In this document: positions 23,541-31,923 of the stretch, in pieces
Layout: each line of letters begins with the position of its first letter
Position numbering within the stretch: position 1 is the first letter of the stretch
Assembly: GCA_046292465.1 (NCBI GenBank)
Contig: JBKBRB010000013.1
Location: 5,265-69,264, forward strand
DNA: 64,000 nucleotides
Reading direction: 5' to 3'
From: JANWWM01 sp046292465
GTDB lineage: Bacteria > Bacteroidota > Chlorobiia > Chlorobiales > Thermochlorobacteraceae
Position numbers and translations under genes: made by a program
Notes under the pieces: generated by a model
Seen by the model: only the letters and a program-made list of their open reading frames with translations
Database searches by the model: none
What the model was told of the DNA's origin: nothing

Positions 23541-26366
23541 ATGAAAAATTTCTGTTTATCACTCCTTCTGCTTTTTAGCGCACTGCCGCTGTCTGCACAA
23601 GACCGTATTGAAGAACGACTTCGTGAGAAACTTGCATCTATGCGTTCAGACGAAAAAATTCGCGTCATTGTTTATATGGCGGAGCAAGTTGACCTCAACG
23701 CTTTGGAGCGCGATTTTGCCGCGCGTAAAGCCGGAAAAGCCGTGCGCCACTACGAAACGGTTTCTCGCTTGCGTGCCCTTGCCGAACAATCGCAGCGTGG
23801 CATTCTCAACGAACTTTCTGAACGCGCCCAACGTGGCGAAGCCGAACAAATCGAGCAAATGTGGCTTGCCAACATGATTTTGGGCAACCTCTCCAAGCAA
23901 ACCATTCTCGACCTTGCCCAACGCGCCGATGTCGGAATGATTTACGAAGATGTCTTGCTCGAACTCGACGCGCCTGTTGAACAAAGCCAAGCCCCTTCTG
24001 TTCCGAATGGTTCAGAGCTAGGACTGCGACGCATCAACGCACACCGCTTGTGGGCACTCGGCTACACGGGCGCGGGCTCGCTCGTAATGAACATTGATAC
24101 AGGTGTCTTTGGCACGCACCCTGCACTCGTTGGCAAATGGCGCGGCGAAGAACCAGGCGTTATGTGGTATCATGCTTGGTTTGACCAACGTTCTAACCCT
24201 TCCTCTGTTCCAACCGACTACGGCTCAACAAAACACGGCTCGCACACGATGGGCACAATGGTTGGCTTACAAGCCAGCACAAACGATACTATCGGCGTTG
24301 CCTTCGGCGCAAAGTGGATTGCCGCACCAACAATCGACGTCGGCTTCAGCCCACACACCAGTTTCACACTCCGCGCCTTCCAATGGGCAGCCGACCCCGA
24401 CAGCAACGGCATTGATAACGGCGACGTGCCCGATGTGATTGCAAACTCTTATCAAGACCCCAACGTTGCCTCTCAACAATGCAGTGCAACCGCAGGCGGA
24501 TATTGGACAGTTATTCAAGCCTTAGAAACCATGGGAACTGCTGTTATCTTCTCGGCAGGCAATTCAGGACCAAACGCCCAAACGCTTACGCCGCCGAAGA
24601 ACAATCCAAACATTTTCACCGTCGGTGCGATTGATGCCGGCACAAATAACATCGCTAACTTCAGCAGTCGCGGTCCCTCGAGTTGCAGTCCGAGTATCAT
24701 CAAGCCCGAAGTTGTTGCGCCCGGTGTGAATGTGCGCTCTGCTAATTCCGCCACAGGTTACGGCAATTTGAGCGGCACCTCAATGGCTTGTCCGCACGTG
24801 GCAGGTGCTATCGCGTTGCTTAAAGAAGTCAATCCTTCTTTGACTGCCGTTCAAATTCGCGACATTCTTTATGAAACTGCTACTGATTTAGGCGCGAGTG
24901 GTCCTGACAACACCTTTGGAAATGGCTTGATTGATGTCTGGGCGGCGTATCAATACATTTCCTCAACCATGATTTTCCGCGTCGACGGCTATGTGATAGA
25001 CGCACAAACCGGCGACACGCTCCGCAACGCACGCGTGAAAAACCTGAACTCTAACATTGAGGTCATAACCACGAACGGCAAGTTCAGTTTCGCTCTGCCC
25101 GATACCGGCACATACCTTTTTGCCACATCGCTCAACCCGAACAGCCCCACTGGCTACATCTCGCGCGTTGATACGCTCTATGCGCCCGAAGATTCCACGA
25201 TTTACACCATGACCATCTTCCTCGAGCGCAAGCCAAACCCAACTTTGAGCGTTAATGCTACACAAGGCATTTCGTTCAATCTAACAGGATTGGATAGTGC
25301 CGAAGCCACGCTCACGATTTCTAACAGCGGACCGCCATTCAGCGAATTAAACTATAGCTTGGAACTGCAAGGCGGATTGGGCGGACTGAAAAACGATGTG
25401 ATGGGCTCTAAAACGAATACGCTTTTGGGCGCGAACCGTTTTCGCGGAAACCTTTACAACATTACGGAAACCACCAAACTCAAAGAAATTCAATCCTATC
25501 ACTTCCTCTATCGCCCATCAACGACCTTCAAATTTTTTGTCTATGAAAACAGCACGCTGTCAGGTCGATATGCCAAAGTATTTGAAAGCGCACCCGTAAC
25601 CGAGAGCGCACCCTTTGACGGCTTTGTTCGTTCAGGACCGATGAACTTGACCTTGCAAGCAGGCAAGTTCTATATCATTGGCGTTTCTTGGGATAGTTTG
25701 ACAACACACTATCAAGGTCCAGGAGCCGGCAATTTAGCCTTCGGAAACTTTGCGGCGGGCGTTCTCTTAAATGCTCAACCGCCTGACTCGCTGACGCCCA
25801 CAACTTCGTCGCTCCCCTATCACATGATTATTTCCACGACGAGCGGCAAGTTTGTTTCGCTCTCACCGCTTGAAGGCGACACGCTCGCATCAGGCGAATC
25901 GCGCGACCACCTCGTGCGCGTCAATACAGCAGGGCTCGACGAAACCGATACCTACACTGCCACCATTCGCATCACCAGTTCCGACACGCTGAACTCGGTT
26001 TTCACTGTGCCAATTACACTGAACTTCACCACGCTCAGCACACCGACACCGATTACCGAAGAGCGTAGCACCTTACCAAAGGAATTTGCGCTCGCACAGA
26101 ACTACCCGAACCCGTTCAACCCAAGCACAGTTATCGCTTATCAACTCCCCACCGCCAGCGATGTGCGCTTGGAACTTTATGATGTGCTGGGTCGCAAAAT
26201 TTCAACGCTCGTCAACACGCGCCAAGCGGCAGGCTATTACACCTTCACGCTGAACGCCAGCAACCTTGCAACCGGCATTTATTTCTATCGCTTGCAAGCG
26301 AGCGCGACGAATAGCGCATCAAACGCAACCTTCGTGCAAACCAAAAAGATGATGCTGGTCAAATAG
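23541..26366 (+). CDS. Secreted subtilisin-like serine protease with type IX sorting domain
   Basis: Extracellular peptidase of family S8, exported by Sec and then probably by type IX secretion. 941 residues. Signal peptide MKNFCLSLLLLFSALPLSAQ, then an inhibitory pro-region (to about residue 150), then the catalytic domain with Asp in NIDTGVFGTHPAL, His in STKHGSHTMGTMVG, the oxyanion Asn in FSAGNSGPNAQ and Ser in GTSMACPHVAGAIALL. Next is a carboxypeptidase regulatory-like segment (VDGYVIDAQTGDTLRNARV), beta-rich domains, and a C-terminal sorting domain of about 85 residues: NYPNPFNPSTVIAYQLP, YDVLGRKISTLV, LATGIYFYRL, ending KKMMLVK. Confidence 0.93.
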   Translation: MKNFCLSLLLLFSALPLSAQDRIEERLREKLASMRSDEKIRVIVYMAEQVDLNALERDFAARKAGKAVRHYETVSRLRALAEQSQRGILNELSERAQRGEAEQIEQMWLANMILGNLSKQTILDLAQRADVGMIYEDVLLELDAPVEQSQAPSVPNGSELGLRRINAHRLWALGYTGAGSLVMNIDTGVFGTHPALVGKWRGEEPGVMWYHAWFDQRSNPSSVPTDYGSTKHGSHTMGTMVGLQASTNDTIGVAFGAKWIAAPTIDVGFSPHTSFTLRAFQWAADPDSNGIDNGDVPDVIANSYQDPNVASQQCSATAGGYWTVIQALETMGTAVIFSAGNSGPNAQTLTPPKNNPNIFTVGAIDAGTNNIANFSSRGPSSCSPSIIKPEVVAPGVNVRSANSATGYGNLSGTSMACPHVAGAIALLKEVNPSLTAVQIRDILYETATDLGASGPDNTFGNGLIDVWAAYQYISSTMIFRVDGYVIDAQTGDTLRNARVKNLNSNIEVITTNGKFSFALPDTGTYLFATSLNPNSPTGYISRVDTLYAPEDSTIYTMTIFLERKPNPTLSVNATQGISFNLTGLDSAEATLTISNSGPPFSELNYSLELQGGLGGLKNDVMGSKTNTLLGANRFRGNLYNITETTKLKEIQSYHFLYRPSTTFKFFVYENSTLSGRYAKVFESAPVTESAPFDGFVRSGPMNLTLQAGKFYIIGVSWDSLTTHYQGPGAGNLAFGNFAAGVLLNAQPPDSLTPTTSSLPYHMIISTTSGKFVSLSPLEGDTLASGESRDHLVRVNTAGLDETDTYTATIRITSSDTLNSVFTVPITLNFTTLSTPTPITEERSTLPKEFALAQNYPNPFNPSTVIAYQLPTASDVRLELYDVLGRKISTLVNTRQAAGYYTFTLNASNLATGIYFYRLQASATNSASNATFVQTKKMMLVK

Positions 26367-26393
26367 TTGAATAGTGAAGAATGAAGAACGAGA

Positions 26394-26426
26394 AGCGTCT
26401 TGCTGGAAACGGCGGGACGCTTTTTT
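26394..26426 (+). terminator. Rho-independent terminator of the subtilase gene
   Basis: 12-bp stem with wobble pairs closing a GAAA tetraloop (AGCGTCTTGCTG, GAAA, CGGCGGGACGCT), followed by a run of T to 26426. It begins 28 bases behind the stop codon and lies inside the first part of the repeat-bearing spacer. Confidence 0.85.
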
Positions 26427-26610
26427 AATGAATAGTGAAGAATGCCGTTCATCATTACTCGTTACTCATTACTCATTAGTTCGTCATTCCGAACAGAGTG
26501 AGAAACCCAAGCAAGTTGAAAGTTAAAAGTTGAACGCACTCCTCACTTCTCACTTCTCACTCCTCACTTCTCGCTCCTCTCCTCACTTCTCGCTCCTCTC
26601 CTCACTTTGT
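26427..26610. repeat. Composite intergenic repeat, copy 1
   Basis: Modules in order: AATAGTGAAGAAT, a TTACTCATTACTCATTA block, CGTCATTCCGAACAGAGTGA, AAGTTAAAAGTTGAACGCACT, then a polypyrimidine tract built on degenerate CTCACTTCT units (about 26535-26607). Copy 2 (40258-40490, opposite direction) has the same last three modules in the same order; copy 3 (55995-56140) has the first three. With the terminator, this accounts for nearly all of the 310-bp spacer 26367-26676. Confidence 0.8.
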
Positions 26611-26676
26611 TCCTTTTTTGCATCGCATCGTGTAACTTTGTCGCTTCTCAAACAACTGTCTGAAAAACCTTAACGA

Positions 26677-27990
26677 ATGATTGACATCAAACTTGTCCGC
26701 GAAGCCCCCGATAAACTCAAATCCATTCTTCACGCACGGCAACTCTCAAGCGAAATCGCCAAAGTCGACGACCTGATTTTGCTTGACCAACAACGCCGCG
26801 CACTCGTTAGCGAAACCGATTCGCTCAAAGCCACGCGAAATAAAGTTTCCGATGAAATTGCTCGGCTGAAAAAAAACAAAGAGAACGCCGACGCGCTCAT
26901 TGCCGAAATGAAAGTTGTTTCCGATAAAATCACCGAATTAGACAACACCCTGCGCGACCTTGAATCGAAGCAGGAAGAAATTTTGCTCTATCTTCCGAAC
27001 ATTTTGCACGAAAGTGTGCCGATTGGCAAAGACGCCAGTGAGAATGTCGTCCATAAAGAAGTTCTGCACAACAAACGCGCGTTTGATTTCAAGCCGAAAA
27101 ATCATCTCGAGCTTGGCAAGGCATTGGACATTTTGGATTTTGAGCGCGGCGCGAAAATCACGGGTGCCGGTTTCCCTGTCTACAAAGGCAAAGGCGCAAC
27201 GCTCGAGCGCGCCCTGATTAACTTCATGCTCGATACTCATCTCTCAAAAAATGGCTACACGGAAATCTTCCCGCCGTTTTTTGTTAATCGCGACTCGCTT
27301 CGTGGCACAGGGCAGTTTCCAAAATTTCTCAATCAAGTCTATCGCGCCAGTTACGAAGGACAAGAAACCTACGAAGCGGATTCGGTCGGACGGCTCTTTG
27401 CGATTCCCACCGCCGAAGTGCCTGTAACGAACTTGCATCGCGACGAAATTTTGAAAGGCTCGCAGTTGCCGATTAAATATGCCGCTTACTCGGCATGTTT
27501 TCGTAGTGAAGCAGGCAGTTATGGCAAAGATGTTCGCGGCTTTTTGCGCGTGCATCAATTCAATAAGGTTGAACTCGTGAAATTCACCACGCCTGAAAGT
27601 TCTTATCAAGAACTGGAATCGCTCGTGGCTGATGCCGAATCGATTTTGATGGCACTCAACTTGCCCTACCGCGTGCTTCTGCTTTGTTCGGGCGATATTG
27701 GCGCAAATGCGGCGAAGTGCTACGACCTTGAAGTTTGGTCGCCTGCCGAAGAACGCTTTTTAGAAGCCTCGAGCTGCTCGAACTTTGAAGATTTCCAAGC
27801 ACGCCGCGCCAACATTCGCTTCAAGCGCGATGAAAAATCGAAGCCTGAATTTGTCCATACGCTCAACGGCTCGGGACTTGCCACCTCGCGCTTGATGGTG
27901 TCGCTTTTGGAAAACAATCAAACCAAAGATGGAAAAATCATCATTCCCGAAGTTCTGCGTCCCTACACGCGCTTTGATGTGATTGAATAA
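26677..27990 (+). CDS. serS: Seryl-tRNA synthetase
   Basis: Class II aminoacyl-tRNA synthetase charging tRNA-Ser. 437 residues, normal length. The N-terminal helical hairpin that touches the tRNA long arm is at about residues 30-100 (charged, coiled-coil pattern). Motif 2 is FRSEAGSYGKDVRGFLRVHQF, and motif 3 is LNGSGLATSRLMVSLLEN. Followed immediately by the exonuclease/GIY-YIG gene on the same strand. Confidence 0.97.
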   Translation: MIDIKLVREAPDKLKSILHARQLSSEIAKVDDLILLDQQRRALVSETDSLKATRNKVSDEIARLKKNKENADALIAEMKVVSDKITELDNTLRDLESKQEEILLYLPNILHESVPIGKDASENVVHKEVLHNKRAFDFKPKNHLELGKALDILDFERGAKITGAGFPVYKGKGATLERALINFMLDTHLSKNGYTEIFPPFFVNRDSLRGTGQFPKFLNQVYRASYEGQETYEADSVGRLFAIPTAEVPVTNLHRDEILKGSQLPIKYAAYSACFRSEAGSYGKDVRGFLRVHQFNKVELVKFTTPESSYQELESLVADAESILMALNLPYRVLLLCSGDIGANAAKCYDLEVWSPAEERFLEASSCSNFEDFQARRANIRFKRDEKSKPEFVHTLNGSGLATSRLMVSLLENNQTKDGKIIIPEVLRPYTRFDVIE

Positions 27991-28017
27991 CGGTGATTGA
28001 ATCATTTTGCATTTGCC

Positions 28018-29745
28018 GTGACGCTATCCGACGCCACATACACCGTCATCGACCTTGAAACCACAGGCGGCGCAAATCGCGCAAACCGCATCATTGAAGT
28101 GTGTGCGATGCAAGTTCATCGTGGCAAGGTTGTTGGCGAATTGACATCGCTCATCAATCCTGAAATGCCGATTTCCTATTTCATCTCGCAATACACGGGC
28201 ATTACCAACGAGATGGTCAAGCACGCGCCAACAGCAAAAGAGATTCTTCCCGACCTGCTTCGTCTTCTCGGCGAAAGCGTGTTTGTTGCACACAACAGTT
28301 CATTTGATTACACCTTTATCAATCTCGAGCTCGAGCGTAACGGCTTTGAACGGTTGGACAATCGCGCACTCTGCACCGTGCGTTTAGCGCGCCGACTTCT
28401 TCCGAAACAACTCAAAAAAAATCTCGGCGACCTTGCCGCATACTTCGGAATCCCAATCACCGAGCGGCATCGCGCCAAAGGCGACTGCCAAGCCACCGTC
28501 GGCGTGCTTTACAAGCTCATTGAAATCGCACAAGAAAAACATCGCATTGAGCATCTCGAGGAACTTCTCTCGCTTCAATACAAAGCCATGCGCGTCTTCA
28601 AGCGCGAGCCGAAGCACATTCGCACCCTTCGCGAAACGCTCTTACCCAAACTGCCTCAGCAGCCCGGCGTTTATTTCTTTTACTCCGAACAAGGCGAACT
28701 GCTTTACATTGGCAAATCTAAAAACCTCAAATCGCGCGTCAGTTCTTACTTCACCGACACAGAACACAAAGCCGATAAAGTCAAAGAACTCGTGATGTAT
28801 GTGCGCAAAATTGACTGCCGCACCACCGGCTCGGAACTTGAAGCCCTTCTGCTCGAATCCAAACTCATCAAACTTCACAAGCCGCGCTACAACACGCTTT
28901 TGAAGCGATACAAGTCGTATCCGTTTTTGCGATTAACGAATCACGAGTTTCCTCGACTTGAAATTGCAATGGAAATTGAGAACGATGGCGCGGAGTATTT
29001 CGGACCGTTTCCCTCGATGGAAAGCGTGCGCAATGTCTTCACCGTGCTGAATCGCACGTTTCTTTTGCGCGAGTGTTCCGACGACGAGTTAAGCAAAGGG
29101 CGTGCATGCGTTTATTTGGACTTGCACCGATGTGTTGCGCCCTGCGAGCGTTGGCGCGTCGAGAAGGGCGAATATGAACGCGAACTCAATCGCGTGAGAC
29201 GTTTTCTTTCAGGCGTTGATGCGGAAATTATCGACACGCTCACCGCGAAAATGAAACAACTTGCCGCCGACTATCGCTTTGAAGACGCCGCCGAATTGCG
29301 CTCGCGCATTCAAAGCCTGCGACGTGTGTTTTATCGCCAAGCCTCTGTTACGGCGTCCATCAACGAAAACAATGTGCTGATTCTGCTTCCTTCGGCGATT
29401 TATTCCGACGTGTGCAAGGAGTTCGTGATTTTATTTGTGCGGTTTGGAAGATTAGCGGCGCAAGAAAAAATTCTGCTCGACGACGCGCTCACGCTTTCGC
29501 CGATGCTTGAACAGATTTACTTCAACGGCGCAACGGCTCCTGCGGAATGCAAAAAAGAAGAAATTGACGAAATGCAGATTCTCTCGAGTTGGATTTATCA
29601 CAATCGCGATACGCTCTCTTGCCTTTATGTTCAAGCCTCGCACACACCTGCAACGCTCTTGCAAGAGTTAGTTGAACGGCTTTGCGCGCTTTCCAATCAC
29701 GACACCATCACCCTTGCCTCCGAAGCCGAACAAGCCGATGACTAA
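28018..29745 (+). CDS. DEDDh exonuclease fused to a UvrC-like GIY-YIG nuclease (Cho-like)
   Basis: Probable DNA repair nuclease. N-terminal half (about residues 1-170) is a DnaQ-type 3'-5' exonuclease with the DEDDh residues in TVIDLETTGG, VAHNSSFDYTF and HRAKGDCQAT. The next part is a GIY-YIG domain (PGVYFFYSEQGELLYIGKSKNLKSRV) with catalytic Glu in ELEALLLESKLI, a Cys-containing middle region, and a UVR-type motif (AADYRFEDAAELRSRIQSL). The RNase H-like endonuclease and helix-hairpin-helix of true UvrC are missing. The rest (about 150 residues) is unassigned. Start uncertain: GTG 28018 or TTG 27997 in the same frame; no ATG is available. Last codons overlap the next gene by 8 bases. Confidence 0.88.
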   Translation: MTLSDATYTVIDLETTGGANRANRIIEVCAMQVHRGKVVGELTSLINPEMPISYFISQYTGITNEMVKHAPTAKEILPDLLRLLGESVFVAHNSSFDYTFINLELERNGFERLDNRALCTVRLARRLLPKQLKKNLGDLAAYFGIPITERHRAKGDCQATVGVLYKLIEIAQEKHRIEHLEELLSLQYKAMRVFKREPKHIRTLRETLLPKLPQQPGVYFFYSEQGELLYIGKSKNLKSRVSSYFTDTEHKADKVKELVMYVRKIDCRTTGSELEALLLESKLIKLHKPRYNTLLKRYKSYPFLRLTNHEFPRLEIAMEIENDGAEYFGPFPSMESVRNVFTVLNRTFLLRECSDDELSKGRACVYLDLHRCVAPCERWRVEKGEYERELNRVRRFLSGVDAEIIDTLTAKMKQLAADYRFEDAAELRSRIQSLRRVFYRQASVTASINENNVLILLPSAIYSDVCKEFVILFVRFGRLAAQEKILLDDALTLSPMLEQIYFNGATAPAECKKEEIDEMQILSSWIYHNRDTLSCLYVQASHTPATLLQELVERLCALSNHDTITLASEAEQADD

Positions 29746-30763
29746 CGACCTTTTAACTCACGACTTTATCGAGCGCAAACTTCTTTCGCTCTTCGACGGC
29801 GAAGAATGGGACTGCCAGCGCGTTTTGCTTAACGCTGTTCCCGAACACAATCAATTCATTACCGCCAATATCCTCACGATTCTTTCGCACTGCACCATTC
29901 ACTCGCCCGCCCTGCTCGATGCCATCACACACGCAAAGAAGAGTTTGCGCCACTATCAAAAAGGACATCACGTTTATCATTGGCGATTCAAATCGGGGCT
30001 TTCGCTTCCTGACAACGCGCCATATCTCAACGCACTTCGCTTGATGAAACTCGACCCCGACGCCGATTGCACGGCCTTCCAAGCCCTCGCCCTCGACGAT
30101 GCCACCCATCTCGACGCTATCATTGAAGACCTTGAATTTTATCGATTGGACAACGCCCGATTTCGCCTGCCTGATTTTCAGCGCACAGTTTTGCCTCGTG
30201 CGGACGGCGTTTTTCTCGTTTGGTTTCCGCCAAGAGCGCGTTGTTTGAATCAAAAAATCGAGCAGTTGGATATTGTCGTTCAGGCTCACATTCTTTGGCT
30301 TTTGCACCACTTCAACCGTTTGGACTGCAACGGTCGGCGCGAAACGATTGCCTTTTTGAAAGCCGTCCTTGAAAGCCATTTGATTCTCGAGAATCCTTAC
30401 GCGGTGAGTCCTTACTATCCGTTTCCGTTGGTGATTTTGTATGCGCTTTCGCGTGCAATGGTTTGGGGAAAGATTGATGCGCTTTACGACCAGCGTGCGC
30501 GTCTTTTAGAGTTGGCTTCTCGCGTTTCACCCCGCAACGATTTAGAACGCTTGTGTCTTGCGTCTATCGGCAAGTATTGGAACGATGCGTCGTTGCAGAA
30601 AAAAATTCGGTTAGATTCTTTTTCCAAAATGAAGACGGGGTCGTTTTACGCGGCGACAAATGCGCACCGTTTTTTCGAGTGGCTTTCGCGCTCGTGTTGG
30701 ACGCGCTTCGAGTTTCACAGCGAGGCGTTGCAATGGGCAATGCTCAAATGGCTTGTTGAATAA
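29738..30763 (+). CDS. Unknown all-helical protein translationally coupled to the nuclease fusion
   Basis: 341 residues from ATG 29738, overlapping the nuclease stop by 8 bases (ATGACTAA), so the two are likely made together. Mostly helical by composition, no signal peptide and no membrane span. The segment HYQKGHHVYHWRFKSG followed by LPDNAPYL and DPDADCTAFQALAL recalls the alpha-barrel terpene cyclase and prenyltransferase repeats, in which DxDDTA is the class II acid motif; here Cys replaces the last Asp. This is a resemblance only. I do not assign a function. Confidence 0.65.
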   Translation: MTNDLLTHDFIERKLLSLFDGEEWDCQRVLLNAVPEHNQFITANILTILSHCTIHSPALLDAITHAKKSLRHYQKGHHVYHWRFKSGLSLPDNAPYLNALRLMKLDPDADCTAFQALALDDATHLDAIIEDLEFYRLDNARFRLPDFQRTVLPRADGVFLVWFPPRARCLNQKIEQLDIVVQAHILWLLHHFNRLDCNGRRETIAFLKAVLESHLILENPYAVSPYYPFPLVILYALSRAMVWGKIDALYDQRARLLELASRVSPRNDLERLCLASIGKYWNDASLQKKIRLDSFSKMKTGSFYAATNAHRFFEWLSRSCWTRFEFHSEALQWAMLKWLVE

Positions 30764-30790
30764 TGGTTTGTTGAATAATGGCTTATCGAA

Positions 30791-30847
30791 TAAAAACCAA
30801 ACCGCGTCGTTACTTTCTCGGCTGAGATTTCATGGCGCGGCTTTGGT
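30791..30847 (-). terminator. Probable terminator of the ribonucleotide reductase operon
   Basis: ACCAAA-C-CGCGG pairing on the minus strand (30836-30847 with 30796-30806, one bulged base, 29-base loop), then GGTTTTTATT. It starts 24 bases behind the nrdB stop. The long loop lowers confidence. Confidence 0.5.
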
Positions 30848-30870
30848 GTCGGCTATTCAAATGTTCTGAC

Positions 30871-31878
30871 TTAAAACTCTTCGTCAAAGGTTACGGCTTT
30901 CGGGCTGGCGTCGAAGCCTTTTTGATATTCGGTAACGCGCTTTTCAAAAAAGTTTGTAAGCGGTTGCACGTCTTGAAGCACCATAAACGGGAAGGGATTT
31001 TTCGTTTTGTATTTCTTTTCGTAGCCGAGTTGCTCCAAGCGTTGGTCGGCGCAATAGCCCAAGTAGTCGCGCATCATCGATTGCGAAATGCCGGTAATGC
31101 CGTGGTGCAGGCAGTCTTCGCAGAAGTTCATTTCAACGGCGATGGCTTCATCAATCATTTGGTGGACTTTGGCTTCGAGGGTTTTATCGAAGAGGTGCGG
31201 ATACTCGTCGCGAATCACTTGCACGACTTCCATCGCGCCTTGAATGTGCATGGTTTCATCGCGGAACACCCAATTCGTTGCCGCCGCAAGTCCAGGCAAA
31301 AGTCCGCGATTGCGCAGGAAATAAACATATGCGAACGAGCCGAAGAAGAACAAGCCTTCAATGCACGCGGCAAAGCAGATAAGGTTCTCCAAGAATTGGC
31401 GACGCTTTTCGTCGGTATCGAGTTTATCCAAATGCTGAATCGAGTCCATATACTTGAAGCAGAAATCGGCTTTGAGCTTGACCGATGGCACATTTTGATA
31501 CGCCGCAAAGGCTTCTTGACGCTCGCGAATGTCGGGAATGTAACTATCGACCAAGAGCAAGTAGGTTTCCACATGTTGCATTTCGTCGAAGAGCACTTTG
31601 CCTAAAAACATTCGGTATTCGGGCGAGTTGACATGCTTGTAAAGATTCAGGACGAGGTTATGCCCGACGATGTTATCCGCTGTGGCAAAGAAGGCGACAA
31701 GGCGTTTGATAAGGTGCGCTTCTTTGGCTGAAATTTTGTCGCGCAAGTGTTCGTAATCGAGCGAGAAATCGAGTTCGTCTGTCGTCCAGATGTTTTTGAT
31801 GGAATCCTTGTAGAGTTTGAAGAACTGCGGATATTTCATCGGACGCAGCGTGAGGTCAAGGTCATGAGAAAGAATCAT
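30871..31878 (-). CDS. nrdB: Class I ribonucleotide reductase, beta (radical-generating) subunit
   Basis: Carries the dinuclear metal centre that starts the radical for ribonucleotide reduction. 335 residues. Ligands visible in order: Asp in FFATADNIVG, Glu and His in DEMQHVETY, Glu in CIEGLFFFG, Glu and His in RDETMHIQG. The Tyr four residues after the first ligand His (HVETY) is at the position of the tyrosyl radical, so the Phe-type class Ic is not indicated. The C terminus (SPKAVTFDEEF) is the acidic tail that docks to the alpha subunit. 45 bp behind nrdA. Confidence 0.93.
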   Translation of the reverse strand: MILSHDLDLTLRPMKYPQFFKLYKDSIKNIWTTDELDFSLDYEHLRDKISAKEAHLIKRLVAFFATADNIVGHNLVLNLYKHVNSPEYRMFLGKVLFDEMQHVETYLLLVDSYIPDIRERQEAFAAYQNVPSVKLKADFCFKYMDSIQHLDKLDTDEKRRQFLENLICFAACIEGLFFFGSFAYVYFLRNRGLLPGLAAATNWVFRDETMHIQGAMEVVQVIRDEYPHLFDKTLEAKVHQMIDEAIAVEMNFCEDCLHHGITGISQSMMRDYLGYCADQRLEQLGYEKKYKTKNPFPFMVLQDVQPLTNFFEKRVTEYQKGFDASPKAVTFDEEF

Positions 31879-31923
31879 AATTGTTTGCGGTTTTGTTGTT
31901 GCAAATTTTTGAGTATGAATGAT

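Noticed and set aside
26535..26610. Short tandem units resembling a CRISPR-like array
   Set aside because: Units are 9-15 bp, degenerate and without spacers; no cas genes in the window.
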